In this document: positions 1 to 11,085 of the stretch, piece by piece
Layout: the number at the start of each line of letters is the position of its first letter
Numbering within the stretch: the first letter of the stretch is position 1
Assembly (NCBI GenBank): GCA_028824415.1
Contig: JAPPDX010000093.1
Coordinates: 1-64,000, forward strand
DNA length: 64,000 nt
Origin: a bacterium
GTDB taxonomy: Bacteria; Actinomycetota; Acidimicrobiia; Acidimicrobiales; CATQHL01
Direction of reading: 5' to 3'
Notes under the pieces: model-generated
Told to the model about the DNA's origin: nothing
Database searches by the model: none
The model's input: only the letters and a program-made list of their open reading frames with translations
Translations under genes and position numbers: made by a program

Positions 1-118
1 AACGAGCTCATCTGGGCGTCGATGAACTGATCACCGTTTCCGGGGTGGCCGGCGGCGAGGCGAGGACTCGCCCCGGCGGCCCCGCCGACCGTGACCGCCG
101 GCCGCAGATCCGGTGGCG
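1..118. other. Window edge, no gene supported
   Basis: I see no gene here that I can support. Plus frame 1 closes after nine codons, so it could be the last codons of a gene from outside the window. Plus frame 3 stays open to about base 210 but runs antisense into the SDR gene. A GC-rich hairpin at 73-101 is listed separately. Confidence 0.4.
73..101 (-). terminator. Hairpin downstream of the SDR gene
   Basis: Seven-base arms CCGGCGG and CCGCCGG lie 18 bases past the SDR stop codon on the minus strand. There is no U-tract, so this is only a candidate transcription end. Confidence 0.25.
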
Positions 119-913
119 TCAGGTAAGGCGGGCGCGGCCTCTGTTGATGAAGGAGGCCATCTTGCGGTTCACGGTGCGCGGCATCATCTCGGCGAGCGAT
201 GAGGCGACGCGGTAGCCAAGGCCCGGCACGTAGACGATCTTCCGAAGGGATGCGGCTTTGAGCGCCAGATGGGCGACCTGCTCGGCCTCCATCCACAGCC
301 AACCGGGGGCCCGGCTGATCTGGCGTTGCTGCCCCGCCCGGGCATGCAACTCGCTACGGGTCAACCCCGGAGTAACGGTGGTCACGCCCACGCCGGTGTC
401 ACGCAACTCTTCGTGCAGGCCCTGCCCGAAAGTGGTCACGAAGACCTTGGAGGCCGCATACACGGCCTCATAGGGCAAAGGCTGCGATCCCGCGATGGAG
501 GAGATGTTGAGGATTGTCCCCTGGCCGTTGGCGACCATCTGGCAGGCCGCGGCGCGACTCAGCGTCACGACCGCCGCGACATTGAGAGCAACCATGTTGT
601 CGGCCACTTCGCCGGCGGGCCCCGTGAGGGCGCCGAAGCTCCAGATACCGGCGTTGTTGACGAGAAGGTCGATGGGATCTTCGGTGGCGGCGCAGCGGCT
701 GGCCACGACCTCGAGTTGTGCGGGGTCCGTCAGATCGGCCGGCAAGACCTCCGTAGCCACATTCATCGATGCGGCGAGCTTCTCGAGGCGCTCGGTGTTG
801 CGCGCCACGAGCACCAGATCGGTGCCCTGGCGATCCAACTCGGTGGCGATGGCCTTGCCGATGCCCGTCGATGCACCGGTCACGAGTGCGCGGTTCCACG
901 TGATTCGCTTCAT
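119..913 (-). CDS. Short-chain dehydrogenase/reductase (SDR)
   Basis: This is a 264-residue classical SDR, a cytoplasmic NAD(P)-dependent oxidoreductase. The cofactor motif TGASTGIG is at residues 12-19, NNAG at 86-89, and the catalytic pair YAASK at about 152-156, preceded by the active-site Ser region NISS. Length and motif order are normal. The ATG start has a good ribosome site (AGGAG) about 8 bases upstream. It lies 126 bases beyond the end of the atp operon on the same strand and is probably transcribed separately. The substrate cannot be read from the sequence. Proteins of this type are often called ketoreductases or SDR oxidoreductases. Confidence 0.85.
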   Translation of the reverse strand: MKRITWNRALVTGASTGIGKAIATELDRQGTDLVLVARNTERLEKLAASMNVATEVLPADLTDPAQLEVVASRCAATEDPIDLLVNNAGIWSFGALTGPAGEVADNMVALNVAAVVTLSRAAACQMVANGQGTILNISSIAGSQPLPYEAVYAASKVFVTTFGQGLHEELRDTGVGVTTVTPGLTRSELHARAGQQRQISRAPGWLWMEAEQVAHLALKAASLRKIVYVPGLGYRVASSLAEMMPRTVNRKMASFINRGRARLT

Positions 914-1008
914 CCGGTGATCTCCTCTGCGAGCACGCGGGCCACAACCGCCACCCGGGAATCTCAGAAGGCTACGCGGTACCGGCCGGCATGGCGCAGC
1001 CGGCCGCG

Positions 1009-1024
1009 GCGCGCACCAGCGCGC
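1009..1024 (-). terminator. Hairpin after atpC
   Basis: A perfect six-base stem GCGCGC with a four-base loop sits 15 bases after the atpC stop on the minus strand. It is flanked by further GC-rich inverted segments (GCCGGC) and an outer AGAAGGC/GCCTTCT pair. It could end the ATP synthase transcript, although there is no U-run. Confidence 0.35.
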
Positions 1025-1039
1025 ATCGCCGGCCTTCTG

Positions 1040-1447
1040 CTAGATCGCCGTACCGGCGGCCACCGCCAAGCGAACCTCGGCCCGCTTGAGTGCCGCAGCG
1101 GCCTCCTCGTCATCGGGATCGTCGGCAAGGGTGGCCCGGGCCCTCTCGGCCGCCGAGTTCGCCCGGTCGACGTCGATGTCGCCGGCCAGTTCGGCCACAT
1201 CGGACAGGATCGCCACCTTGTCGTGCGCGACCTCCACGAAGCCGCTGTGCACGGCAATGAGTTGCGTGTCGCCGTCCTCACCCTCGTCGCCGTAGATCCG
1301 CACCCGCTCGGGCAGCAGCACGCCGACGAACGGCACGTGGCCAGGCTGGAAGGCGATATCGCCGTCGGTGGTGCGCACCACCACCATCGAGGCGGTCGCA
1401 GTGAGGACGACCTCCTCGGGCGACACCAACTCCACCTCGAGTGGCAC
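1040..1447 (-). CDS. atpC: F1Fo ATP synthase subunit epsilon
   Basis: This is the central-stalk epsilon subunit, which couples rotation of the gamma shaft and can inhibit ATP hydrolysis. The N-terminal beta-sandwich begins LEVELVSPEEVV and has the usual GDIAFQPGHVPFVGVL segment. A short helical C-terminal domain follows. The ORF track starts too far upstream in sequence overlapping atpD. I chose GTG at 1447, one base after the atpD stop, which gives 135 residues, the usual family length. It is the last gene of the atp operon and is followed by a hairpin. Confidence 0.92.
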   Translation of the reverse strand: MPLEVELVSPEEVVLTATASMVVVRTTDGDIAFQPGHVPFVGVLLPERVRIYGDEGEDGDTQLIAVHSGFVEVAHDKVAILSDVAELAGDIDVDRANSAAERARATLADDPDDEEAAAALKRAEVRLAVAAGTAI

Positions 1448-1448
1448 G

Positions 1449-2894
<1,446 letters not shown>

Positions 2895-2934
2895 TTAGTG
2901 TGGTCTCGGCAACGCCGCCTGCGCTGATCCGGGC

Positions 2935-3834
2935 TCAGCCGGCGTTGCGCAGTGCCTCGGCCCCACCCACGATCTCCATGATCTCGGTGGTGATGGCGTC
3001 CTGGCGCGCTCGGTTCATCATGCGGGTCAGCTTCACGATCAGTTCCTCGGCGTTGTCGGTCGCCGCCTTCATCGCCCGCTGCCGGTTGGCGTGCTCGGAG
3101 GCGGCGGCGTCCAGGAGCGCCGAGAAGAGCCTGCTCTCCACATAGCGCGGCAGCAGCACCTCCAGCACTCCAGCCGGAGACGGCTCGAACTCGAACGCCG
3201 CCCGCGCCTCGGCGCTGCCGCCACCCAGCGCGGCGATCTCCTCGATGGTGGCCAGCGGCAGGAAGCGGCGCACCGCAACCCTCTGCGAACCCAGCGAGAT
3301 GAACTCCATGTACACCAGGATCACCTGGTCGACATCGCCGGAGGTGAAGCGGCCGGAGACCTCGGTGGACAGCCTCCGGGCGTCGTCGTAGCGCGGGGTG
3401 TCGCTCATGCCCTCGAAGGAGGCGTCGATCCGGTAGTTGCGGAACTTGAAGTAGTCGCGGCCCTTCCGCCCGACCAGGATCAGCGAATAGTCCCGTCCCT
3501 CTCGGGTGCCGGCCATGATCTCCCGCTCGGCGGCCCGGATGACCGAGGAGTTGTAGGGCCCAGCCAGGCCGCGGTCGGAGGTGATGATGACGTAGCCGAC
3601 CTTGCGGATCTCGTCGCTCTGGCGCAGGAGGGCGTGCTCGGTGGCCGCCCCGGCGGCGGCCAGATCCTCGATGACGCTGGTCATGCGGGTGGCGTACGGC
3701 CTGGCGGCGTGCGCCCGCTGTTGCGCCTTCACGACCCGCGTGGCGGCGATCAATTCCATCGCCCGCGTGATCTTCTTGGTGGACTGGACCGAAGAGATCC
3801 GACGCCGGAGGATCCGTTCCTCGCCGCCCGGCAT
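2935..3834 (-). CDS. atpG: F1Fo ATP synthase subunit gamma
   Basis: This is the rotating central shaft of F1. Its 299 residues are typical. The N-terminal helix has the family signature LRRRISSVQSTKKITRAMELIAATRVVKAQ, and the C-terminal helix ends in NRARQDAITTEIMEIVGGAEAL, which together form the coiled-coil shaft. The middle Rossmann-like part includes ITSDRGLAGPYNSSV. The ATG lies 12 bases after the atpA stop, within the atp operon. Confidence 0.96.
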   Translation of the reverse strand: MPGGEERILRRRISSVQSTKKITRAMELIAATRVVKAQQRAHAARPYATRMTSVIEDLAAAGAATEHALLRQSDEIRKVGYVIITSDRGLAGPYNSSVIRAAEREIMAGTREGRDYSLILVGRKGRDYFKFRNYRIDASFEGMSDTPRYDDARRLSTEVSGRFTSGDVDQVILVYMEFISLGSQRVAVRRFLPLATIEEIAALGGGSAEARAAFEFEPSPAGVLEVLLPRYVESRLFSALLDAAASEHANRQRAMKAATDNAEELIVKLTRMMNRARQDAITTEIMEIVGGAEALRNAG

Positions 3835-3846
3835 GACCCGACCCGC

Positions 3847-5481
3847 CTAAGCGTCGTGGTCGAGTTGGGGGCGGTCGATCTCCTCCTCGGGCAGCGTCCG
3901 GTCGGAGTCGACCATGCTGCTCGAGGCGTCGGCCTGATCGGCGGCCTCCGGCTCCGTCCCGTCCTCTGCGACGGTGACCTGGAACTGATCGGCGAACGCC
4001 GTCACCATGGCCTCGATCGCCGCCGCATCGACCGTGCCCGTCTCGGTGATGGTGCGCAGCAGATCTGCGTGCCTCGTGCGGGCGAACTCCAGGAGTTCCG
4101 CCTCGAAACGCGGCACGTCCTCAGTGGGAACGGCGTCCAGGCGACCGCTGGTGCCGGCGAAGATGGACACCACCTGCTCCTCCACCGCCATCGGGCTGTT
4201 GATGCCCTGCTTCAGCAACTCGGTCAGCCGGTAGCCCCGCTCCAACTGGGCCTGCGACACGGCGTCGAGATCGGACCCGAAGGCGGCGAACGCCTCCAAC
4301 TCCCGGAACTGCTGCAGATCGGCCTTCAGCGTGCCCACGGCGGTCTTCATGGCCTTGATCTGCGCCGCCGAGCCCACCCGGGACACCGAGATGCCGACGT
4401 CCACCGCCGGGCGGATGCCCGACTTGAAGAGATCGTCCTGCAGGTAGATCTGGCCGTCGGTGATCGAGATGACGTTGGTCGGGATGTACGCCGACACGTC
4501 TCCCGCCTTGGTCTCGATGATCGGCAGCGCCGTGAGCGATCCGGCACCCCGGTCGTCGCTCAGCTTGGCAGCGCGCTCCAGCAGGCGGCTGTGCAGGTAG
4601 AACACGTCGCCCGGGTAGGCCTCGCGGCCCGGCGGGCGCCGCAGCAGCAGCGCCATCTGGCGGTAGGCCTCGGCCTGCTTGGAGAGGTCGTCGTAGACCA
4701 CCAGGGCGTGGCCACCGTTGTCCATCCAGTGCTGACCGAGCGCGCAGCCGGCGTAGGGCGCCAGGTACTTGAACGGTGCCGGGTCCGAGGCGGGCGCCAC
4801 CACGACGACCGTGTAGTCCATCGCGCCGTGCTCGGCGAACGTGGCAACCGTCTGGGCGACCGTGGAGGCCTTCTGGCCGATGGCCACGTAGATGCAGCAC
4901 ACATCCTGGCCCCGCTGGTTCAGGATGGTGTCCACGGCGATGGTGGTCTTGCCCGTCTTGCGGTCGCCGATGATGAGCTCGCGCTGGCCGCGGCCGATCG
5001 GGATGAGCGAGTCGATGGCCTTGATGCCCGTCTGCATCGGCTCGTGAACCGGCTTGCGGCCGGTGATGCCGGGGGCCTGGACCTCCATGCGGCGGGTCTC
5101 GGTTGCGCCCAGGGGACCTTTGCCGTCGATGGGCTCTCCGAGGGCGTTCACCACCCTGCCGAGCAGCGCGTCGCCGACGGGGATGGAGAGGATGTCGCCG
5201 GTGGCCCGGACCGCCTGTCCTTCCTCGATGTCGTCGACCTCGCCCAGCACCACGGCACCCACCGTGTCCTCGTCCAGGTTCAGCGCCAGCCCGACGGTCC
5301 CGTCCTCGAACTCGAGCATCTCGTTGACCGCTGCGCCGGGCAGCCCGCTGATGCGGGCGATGCCGTCACCCACCTCGACGATGCGCCCGACCTGGGTCTG
5401 GCTGATCTCGGGGGAGAAGCCTTCGAGGTTTCGACGGATCGCAGCGGTGATGTCGCCGGTGTCGAGTGTGAAGGTTGCCAT
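3847..5481 (-). CDS. atpA: F1Fo ATP synthase subunit alpha
   Basis: This is the non-catalytic nucleotide-binding F1 subunit. I use the ATG at 5481 (MATFTLD), which has a strong AGGAGA ribosome site and gives 544 residues. The track's longer ORF adds 30 residues that overlap atpH. The P-loop variant GDRKTGKT is at 172-179. The beta-barrel domain precedes it and the helical C-terminal domain follows. About 35 extra C-terminal residues are acidic and low in complexity ([16 protein letters not shown]...), a tail not needed by the family fold. It lies 7 bases after atpH. Confidence 0.96.
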   Translation of the reverse strand: MATFTLDTGDITAAIRRNLEGFSPEISQTQVGRIVEVGDGIARISGLPGAAVNEMLEFEDGTVGLALNLDEDTVGAVVLGEVDDIEEGQAVRATGDILSIPVGDALLGRVVNALGEPIDGKGPLGATETRRMEVQAPGITGRKPVHEPMQTGIKAIDSLIPIGRGQRELIIGDRKTGKTTIAVDTILNQRGQDVCCIYVAIGQKASTVAQTVATFAEHGAMDYTVVVVAPASDPAPFKYLAPYAGCALGQHWMDNGGHALVVYDDLSKQAEAYRQMALLLRRPPGREAYPGDVFYLHSRLLERAAKLSDDRGAGSLTALPIIETKAGDVSAYIPTNVISITDGQIYLQDDLFKSGIRPAVDVGISVSRVGSAAQIKAMKTAVGTLKADLQQFRELEAFAAFGSDLDAVSQAQLERGYRLTELLKQGINSPMAVEEQVVSIFAGTSGRLDAVPTEDVPRFEAELLEFARTRHADLLRTITETGTVDAAAIEAMVTAFADQFQVTVAEDGTEPEAADQADASSSMVDSDRTLPEEEIDRPQLDHDA

Positions 5482-5488
5482 GTGTCTC

Positions 5489-6016
5489 CTAGAACGCTTC
5501 ACGCAGTTGGTTGATGCGGGTACGAACGCTGCCGTCGATGACCTCGTCGCCGATGCGGGTGACGAGGCCACCCATGACCGCCGGATCGACGATCACCTTG
5601 ATCGTGACGTCCTTGCCGGTGGCCCGCTGCAAGGCCTCGGCGAGGCGTTGCTGCTGGTCGTCGCTGAGCGCGACGGCCGAGCGGACCTCCGCCACGGCCT
5701 TGTTGCGCAGTCCGGCGCTTCGCTCGACGGCCGCCTCGATGATCCGCACGATGTCGCCGCCCCGGCCGGCTCCGACGACCATCGACACGAGCGCCGTGGT
5801 GACCTCCGCCGCCTGCCCGCCGAGCAGATCCTCCACGATCTGCTGACGGCGGGCCGCGGGGATGCGGCGATCGGAGAGAGTCTCTCGCAACTCGTCGGAA
5901 CCCGCCAGCGCCTGTGCCACGGCGAACAGTTCGTCCTCGGTGGCGGCGAGGTCGCCCTCGGCCTGCACGACGGAGACGAGTGCCTCGGCGTAGCTGCTGA
6001 CCCTGTCGGAGGACAT
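5489..6016 (-). CDS. atpH: F1Fo ATP synthase subunit delta
   Basis: This is the peripheral-stalk subunit that joins the b subunits to the top of F1. It has 175 residues, normal for the family. It shows the helical N-terminal part ([15 protein letters not shown]) and the conserved C-terminal stretch [21 protein letters not shown]. It is encoded separately from b, whereas mycobacteria carry a b-delta fusion. It sits 31 bases after atpF and 7 bases before atpA. Confidence 0.94.
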   Translation of the reverse strand: MSSDRVSSYAEALVSVVQAEGDLAATEDELFAVAQALAGSDELRETLSDRRIPAARRQQIVEDLLGGQAAEVTTALVSMVVGAGRGGDIVRIIEAAVERSAGLRNKAVAEVRSAVALSDDQQQRLAEALQRATGKDVTIKVIVDPAVMGGLVTRIGDEVIDGSVRTRINQLREAF

Positions 6017-6047
6017 ATCCGCGGTCTCTTCCCGCCGATGCGCCGGG

Positions 6048-6842
6048 CTAGTTCCGCGACCCGACGTCGTCGATGTAGCTCTCGATGAGCTGCATCTGCG
6101 TGTCGTGGTCGAGGTTCCGCCCGATGACCGTCTCGGCGGCGCCGATGACGATCTCCGAGACCTCGCCCTGCAAGTCGGCGAGCGCCTGGCGCTTGGCCGC
6201 CTCCACGTCTGCGTCGGAGCGCTGCCGCAGTTCGGCGGCCTCGGCCTCTGCGCGGGCGATCAGATCGGCCCGCACACCCTCGGCGTCTGCACGGGCCGCG
6301 TCGATGATGCGTCCGGCCTCGGCGCGGGCGTCGGCCAGTTCGGCCTCGTAGCCGGCCTTCACCTCGAGCGCCTCGGTGCGCGCCGTCTCGGCGGCATCGA
6401 GATCGTCGCGGATCTTCTCGGCGCGCCGGTCCATGCCTCGCTTCACGGCGGGGAAGAGCTTCCACTGCATCAGGGCGAACAGGACGACGAAGGCGATGCC
6501 GCCCCAGATGATCTCGGTCACCTCCGGGATGATCGGGTTCGGAGCCTCAAGGCATCCCTCGAGCTTCTTCTCGAAGGACTTGAGCTTCTCCTCCGCACCG
6601 ACGTCCACACCGGTGGCAGCGGTCTCCTTGAGGATCGCCAAGGCCTCTCCGCCGTGGCGACCTCCGAAGTTCAGCGCCTCGACCTTGTCGGCGACGCAGG
6701 CACCGGGCGTCTCGCCGGCAGCGGCGACCGGAGAGGCGCCGAACCACAAGGCTGCGAAGAGTATCAGCGCGCCGACGAATGCTCGCCGTCGCAGCCGCGA
6801 CGGGCGCCTCGCCCGCCCGCCGTCTTGGATACGTGCTGTCAT
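6048..6842 (-). CDS. atpF: F1Fo ATP synthase subunit b with N-terminal outer domain
   Basis: The C-terminal 150 residues are a normal b subunit: one membrane helix (about 109-126, WGGIAFVVLFALMQWKLFP) followed by a long charged coiled coil that forms the peripheral stalk. Unusually, about 105 residues precede this helix. They begin with an Arg-rich stretch and a hydrophobic segment ending ASPVAAAGE (about residues 21-42), which looks like a signal peptide. Next comes a hydrophilic segment of about 65 residues with two cysteines (about 49 and 97). Canonical b is about 160-190 residues; this one is 264. The outer segment should lie outside the membrane, and the cysteines could pair. It sits 16 bases after atpE. 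Confidence 0.88.
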   Translation of the reverse strand: MTARIQDGGRARRPSRLRRRAFVGALILFAALWFGASPVAAAGETPGACVADKVEALNFGGRHGGEALAILKETAATGVDVGAEEKLKSFEKKLEGCLEAPNPIIPEVTEIIWGGIAFVVLFALMQWKLFPAVKRGMDRRAEKIRDDLDAAETARTEALEVKAGYEAELADARAEAGRIIDAARADAEGVRADLIARAEAEAAELRQRSDADVEAAKRQALADLQGEVSEIVIGAAETVIGRNLDHDTQMQLIESYIDDVGSRN

Positions 6843-6858
6843 GGCGCGTCCTCGCCGG

Positions 6859-7963
<1,105 letters not shown>

Positions 7964-7967
<4 letters not shown>

Positions 7968-8494
7968 GCCGTCACCGCCACATCACTGGTTCGGGCACCG
8001 TCGCCATCGCGCCGGTCGCCGCCGGCCCGGCGGGTGCGCCTGCGGGCGCCGGTGCGGAAAAGGCCGCTGCCGGGGTTCAGGTCCGGATGGGCCAGCGAGG
8101 CCGCCACGTGGCGCAACTCCCAGATCAGCAGACCGATGTGCAGGACCAGCAGCACGATGGCGAACGGCACGGCGTCGAACCAGCCGGCGTTGCGGATGGG
8201 TACGACCACCGCAGTGAGGATTCCCAACCGCAGGATGTAGCCGCCGAGCACGCCGCCCATCAGCACCGCCGGGGAGAAGCGCGCGCACAGCCCGATGATG
8301 GCCGCGCCTGCGAGGAAGTTCAGCAGAACCAGGCCGAGGGCCAGCAGGGACGACCACAAACCGTCCAAGCCCCACGCCAGACCGCAGAACAGCACCAGTG
8401 GCGGGCCGGCCAGGAGGCCCCGGCGAGCGATGTCGCCGGCGACGCGACGCTCGGGCGCCTGATCCCCCGCGGGCACGGCGGCCTCCTCAGCCAT
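7964..8494 (-). CDS. AtpI-like membrane protein of the atp operon
   Basis: This 176-residue protein has about four hydrophobic helices (for example GPPLVLFCGLAWGLDGLW, LLALGLVLLNFLAGAAIIGL, VLGGYILRLGILTAVVV, VPFAIVLLVLHIGLLIWEL) and a basic cytoplasmic tail. Position just upstream of atpB and topology match the AtpI / ATP synthase subunit I group, thought to help c-ring assembly or supply divalent cations. Similarity is positional and topological only. Its start overlaps the end of the atpZ-like gene by 8 bases and its end overlaps atpB by four. Confidence 0.65.
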
Positions 8495-8762
8495 CGCCGC
8501 CCGCCCGTCCGGGGAGCCGGTTCTCGAGGACCCGCATGCGCTGGTCGTAGCGCTTGAAGACCTTCCAGGTGGTGTAGGCGAGCACGACCCCGCAGAAGAG
8601 AATCGTGAAGAGCGGCGTGGTCCCCACGCCGCGGTCGAGCAGCAGGCCGAAGAACGCGAACAGCGCCGGCGTGGCGATCATCTCGAAGGCCGTGGAGAGC
8701 GCGTCACCGGCACCGTGCGGCATCACGCGCGCGCCGTGCTTGCCGAGATCACGCTGGTCCAT
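8487..8762 (-). CDS. AtpZ/AtpI-family small membrane protein
   Basis: This 91-residue protein has two membrane helices separated by the motif GLLLDRGVGTTPLF, the pattern of the AtpZ family found at the head of atp operons. Family members act with AtpI in cation supply or Fo assembly. The ATG has a GAGG ribosome site. It is the first gene of the atp operon, so the promoter should lie in the 157 bases between it and glyA, where I could not pick a convincing one. Confidence 0.7.
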   Translation of the reverse strand: MDQRDLGKHGARVMPHGAGDALSTAFEMIATPALFAFFGLLLDRGVGTTPLFTILFCGVVLAYTTWKVFKRYDQRMRVLENRLPGRAGGDG

Positions 8763-8919
8763 GCTCGCCTCTTCGCCACCTGCCGCGCGACGGGCCGCGC
8801 GACCGCTTGTGAAACCACGCGCAAGCTATCGGCACCGGGTACGGCTCACAACCCCCGGATGCGCGTTCGAGGGCTCATTCGGGAATCCGCTGAGCGATCG
8901 CTGCAGCGGGCAGGGGCCG

Positions 8920-10158
8920 TCACGCGTAGGGCGTGAACCGGCCGCAGAGAGCGCGTACCTCCGCCCGCACCCCGCCGACGGTGGACTCGTCGCCGCGGTG
9001 CCGCAACGTGCGCCCGATCAGCGCCGCGATCTGCGCCATCTCGTCGGGGCCCATTCCCTGCGTCGTGACCGCGGCGGTTCCGATGCGCAGCCCGCTGGTG
9101 ACGAAGGGGGAGCGCTCGTCGCCGGGAACGGTGTTCTTGTTGAGGGTGATCCCGGCCATATCCAGGGCCGTCTGAGCCTCGGCTCCGGTGAGGTCGGCGT
9201 CGAAGCTGCGCAGGTCCACCAACATCAGGTGGTTGTCGGTCCCACCGGAGACCAACCGGAACCCCTCCTGCGCCAGCGCCGCGGCCAGCGCTCTGGCGTT
9301 GGCGACGATCGCAGCGGCGTAGTTGGCGAAGGCCGGGGTTGCGGCCTCGGCGAACGCCACCGCCTTGGCGGCGATCACGTGCTCGAGAGGGCCGCCCTGG
9401 CTGCCGGGGAACACGGCCCGGTCGATGGCGCGCGCGTAGGGCTCCTTGCAGACGATGCAGCCGCCCCGAGGACCGCGCAGCGTCTTGTGGGTGGTGAAGG
9501 TCACCACGTCGGCGTGGGGCACGGGGTCGGGATGCGCGCCCCCGGCGATAAGCCCGGCGATGTGCGCCGCGTCGAAGAGCAACAGCGCATCCACCTCATC
9601 GGCGATGGCACGCAAGGGCTCAGCGGGGATCAGCCGGGGATAGGCCGTTGCGCCGGCCACGATGAGCCGGGGACGGTGCTCGATCGCCACCTCGCGAACC
9701 TCGTCGAAGTCGATGCGCTCGCCCGCACCGGTGCCGTAGGCCACGAACCGGTAGAGGATCCCGCTGGCGTTCACCGGCGAACCATGTGTCAGGTGGCCGC
9801 CCTGGTCCAGGGCCATGCCCAGAACGGTGTCGCCCGGCTTCAGCAGGGCCTGGTAGACGGCCATGTTGGCGTTCGCCCCCGAGTGCGGCTGCACGTTGGC
9901 CCACTCGGCCCCGAACAGCTCGCGGCAGCGGACACGCGCCAGCTCCTCCACCTCGTCGATGATCTGGTTGCCGCCGTAGTAGCGCCGGCCCGGATAGCCC
10001 TCGGCGTACTTGTTGGTCAGCGCCGAGCCGGTGGCCTCCAGCACGGCCGGGGAGGCGAAGTTCTCCGAGGCGATCAACTGCAGCGTGGTGTTCTGACGCT
10101 CGACCTCGGCGGTGAGGTGGCCGAACAGCACGTCGTCATGGATGTCTGGCCACGGCAT
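8920..10158 (-). CDS. glyA: Serine hydroxymethyltransferase
   Basis: This cytoplasmic PLP enzyme converts serine and tetrahydrofolate to glycine and 5,10-methylene-THF. The ATG at 10158 has a perfect AAGGAGG ribosome site and gives 412 residues; the track's 56-residue extension is not needed. The PLP lysine is K225 in [16 protein letters not shown]. Also visible are the N-terminal [11 protein letters not shown] motif, [13 protein letters not shown] and the PLP-binding DAAHIAGLI. glyA beside the atp operon is a common actinobacterial arrangement. Confidence 0.96.
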   Translation of the reverse strand: MPWPDIHDDVLFGHLTAEVERQNTTLQLIASENFASPAVLEATGSALTNKYAEGYPGRRYYGGNQIIDEVEELARVRCRELFGAEWANVQPHSGANANMAVYQALLKPGDTVLGMALDQGGHLTHGSPVNASGILYRFVAYGTGAGERIDFDEVREVAIEHRPRLIVAGATAYPRLIPAEPLRAIADEVDALLLFDAAHIAGLIAGGAHPDPVPHADVVTFTTHKTLRGPRGGCIVCKEPYARAIDRAVFPGSQGGPLEHVIAAKAVAFAEAATPAFANYAAAIVANARALAAALAQEGFRLVSGGTDNHLMLVDLRSFDADLTGAEAQTALDMAGITLNKNTVPGDERSPFVTSGLRIGTAAVTTQGMGPDEMAQIAALIGRTLRHRGDESTVGGVRAEVRALCGRFTPYA

Positions 10159-10250
10159 CGGTGCCTCCTTCGCGGACGACGCACTCCCGGTAGGCGCAGT
10201 ATGCCGCCGGCCTGGGTCCGTTGGTCGGCAGGCCGGCCGATCTGAGGCGT

Positions 10251-11000
10251 CTACTGCAGACCCTGAGCGAGGCCGCCGTCGACGGGGACGGCCACCCCGG
10301 TGACATAGCCGGCCCACTCCGAACACAGCAGCGCGGCAACGCGCCCGAAGTCGCCGGCGTCTCCGAGCCGGCGGGCCGGCACCCTCCGCGCAACCACCGC
10401 CGGGAGATCCTCACCCCACACCGAGTGCAGCCTGGCTGTGTCGTGCAGGCCCGGTTGGATGGAGTTGACGGTGACGCCGTCGGCGGCGAGCTCGGTCGCC
10501 AGCGTCTTCAGGAAAGCTGTCGCGCCGGCGCGCGCGGTGTTGGAGAGGATCAGGCCGGGCAGGGGGTGGCGCACCGTAACCGAGGTGATGGCGAGGATCC
10601 GACCCCAGTGCCGCTCCCGCATCTCGCCGGTGACGGCGTAGCACATGGCCACCACCGACATCAGGTTCAGGTGAACCGCCTCGAGGTAGTCCGCCGGCTC
10701 GAAGGACTCGTAGCCGCCGTCAGGCGGGCCGCCGGCATTGACGACCAGGATGTCGATACCCTCGCCGAGGGCGTCGCGGGCGTCGCGCACGAACGCTTCG
10801 GCGCCGGCCGCGTCGGATACGTCGGCGAGGACCGGGATGGTGCCGGGAATCCCCTCGGCTGCTCGGCTGAGGCGGTCGGGGTCTCGCCCGCAGATCACGA
10901 CCGTGCAACCCTCACCGGCCAGGGCCTCCGCCACCGCCAGGCCCAAACCGGCTGAGGAAGCCGCCACGGCCGCCCGCCGACCTGCGAGCCCCAGATCCAT
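10251..11000 (-). CDS. Atypical SDR lacking the Tyr-Lys pair
   Basis: This 249-residue protein is an SDR-fold oxidoreductase homologue. The glycine motif reads ASSAGLGLA instead of TGxxxGxG, NAGG replaces NNAG, and the usual YxxxK position reads LSNTARAG, so the classical catalytic Tyr and Lys are absent. SDR subfamilies with this LSN-x-x-RAG signature are often annotated as 3-oxoacyl-ACP reductases, but the chemistry is uncertain. The ATG at 11000 follows a TACCCT box by six bases, suggesting a leaderless mRNA; the track's 15 extra residues are rejected. It lies 92 bases upstream of glyA and diverges from the amidohydrolase. Confidence 0.78.
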   Translation of the reverse strand: MDLGLAGRRAAVAASSAGLGLAVAEALAGEGCTVVICGRDPDRLSRAAEGIPGTIPVLADVSDAAGAEAFVRDARDALGEGIDILVVNAGGPPDGGYESFEPADYLEAVHLNLMSVVAMCYAVTGEMRERHWGRILAITSVTVRHPLPGLILSNTARAGATAFLKTLATELAADGVTVNSIQPGLHDTARLHSVWGEDLPAVVARRVPARRLGDAGDFGRVAALLCSEWAGYVTGVAVPVDGGLAQGLQ

Positions 11001-11006
11001 CCCGAG

Positions 11007-11012
11007 AGGGTA
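11007..11012 (-). promoter_or_regulatory. Candidate -10 box, leaderless SDR
   Basis: TACCCT on the minus strand lies six bases before the ATG at 11000. That spacing puts the transcription start at or near the start codon. No Shine-Dalgarno sequence is present. Confidence 0.4.
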
Positions 11013-11071
11013 CCCAGGACACCGGACCGAGCAGATTCCCGCCACCCCCCGGGGCTCGCTGCGGACTCAAC

Positions 11072-11077
11072 TACCCT
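11072..11077 (+). promoter_or_regulatory. Candidate -10 box, leaderless amidohydrolase
   Basis: TACCCT lies eight bases before the ATG at 11086. There is no ribosome site, so a leaderless transcript is likely. Confidence 0.4.
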
Positions 11078-11085
11078 GCCGCTGA

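Noticed and set aside
3-212. Open plus frame at the left edge
   Set aside because: It has no recognisable motif and runs antisense into the SDR gene; only the window edge keeps it open.
3091-5514. 807-residue plus-strand ORF opposite atpA and atpG
   Set aside because: It lies antisense to two clearly conserved ATP synthase genes; long open antisense frames are common at this GC content.
8763-8919. Possible riboswitch or tRNA before the atp operon
   Set aside because: I found no cloverleaf or known riboswitch core in these 157 bases.
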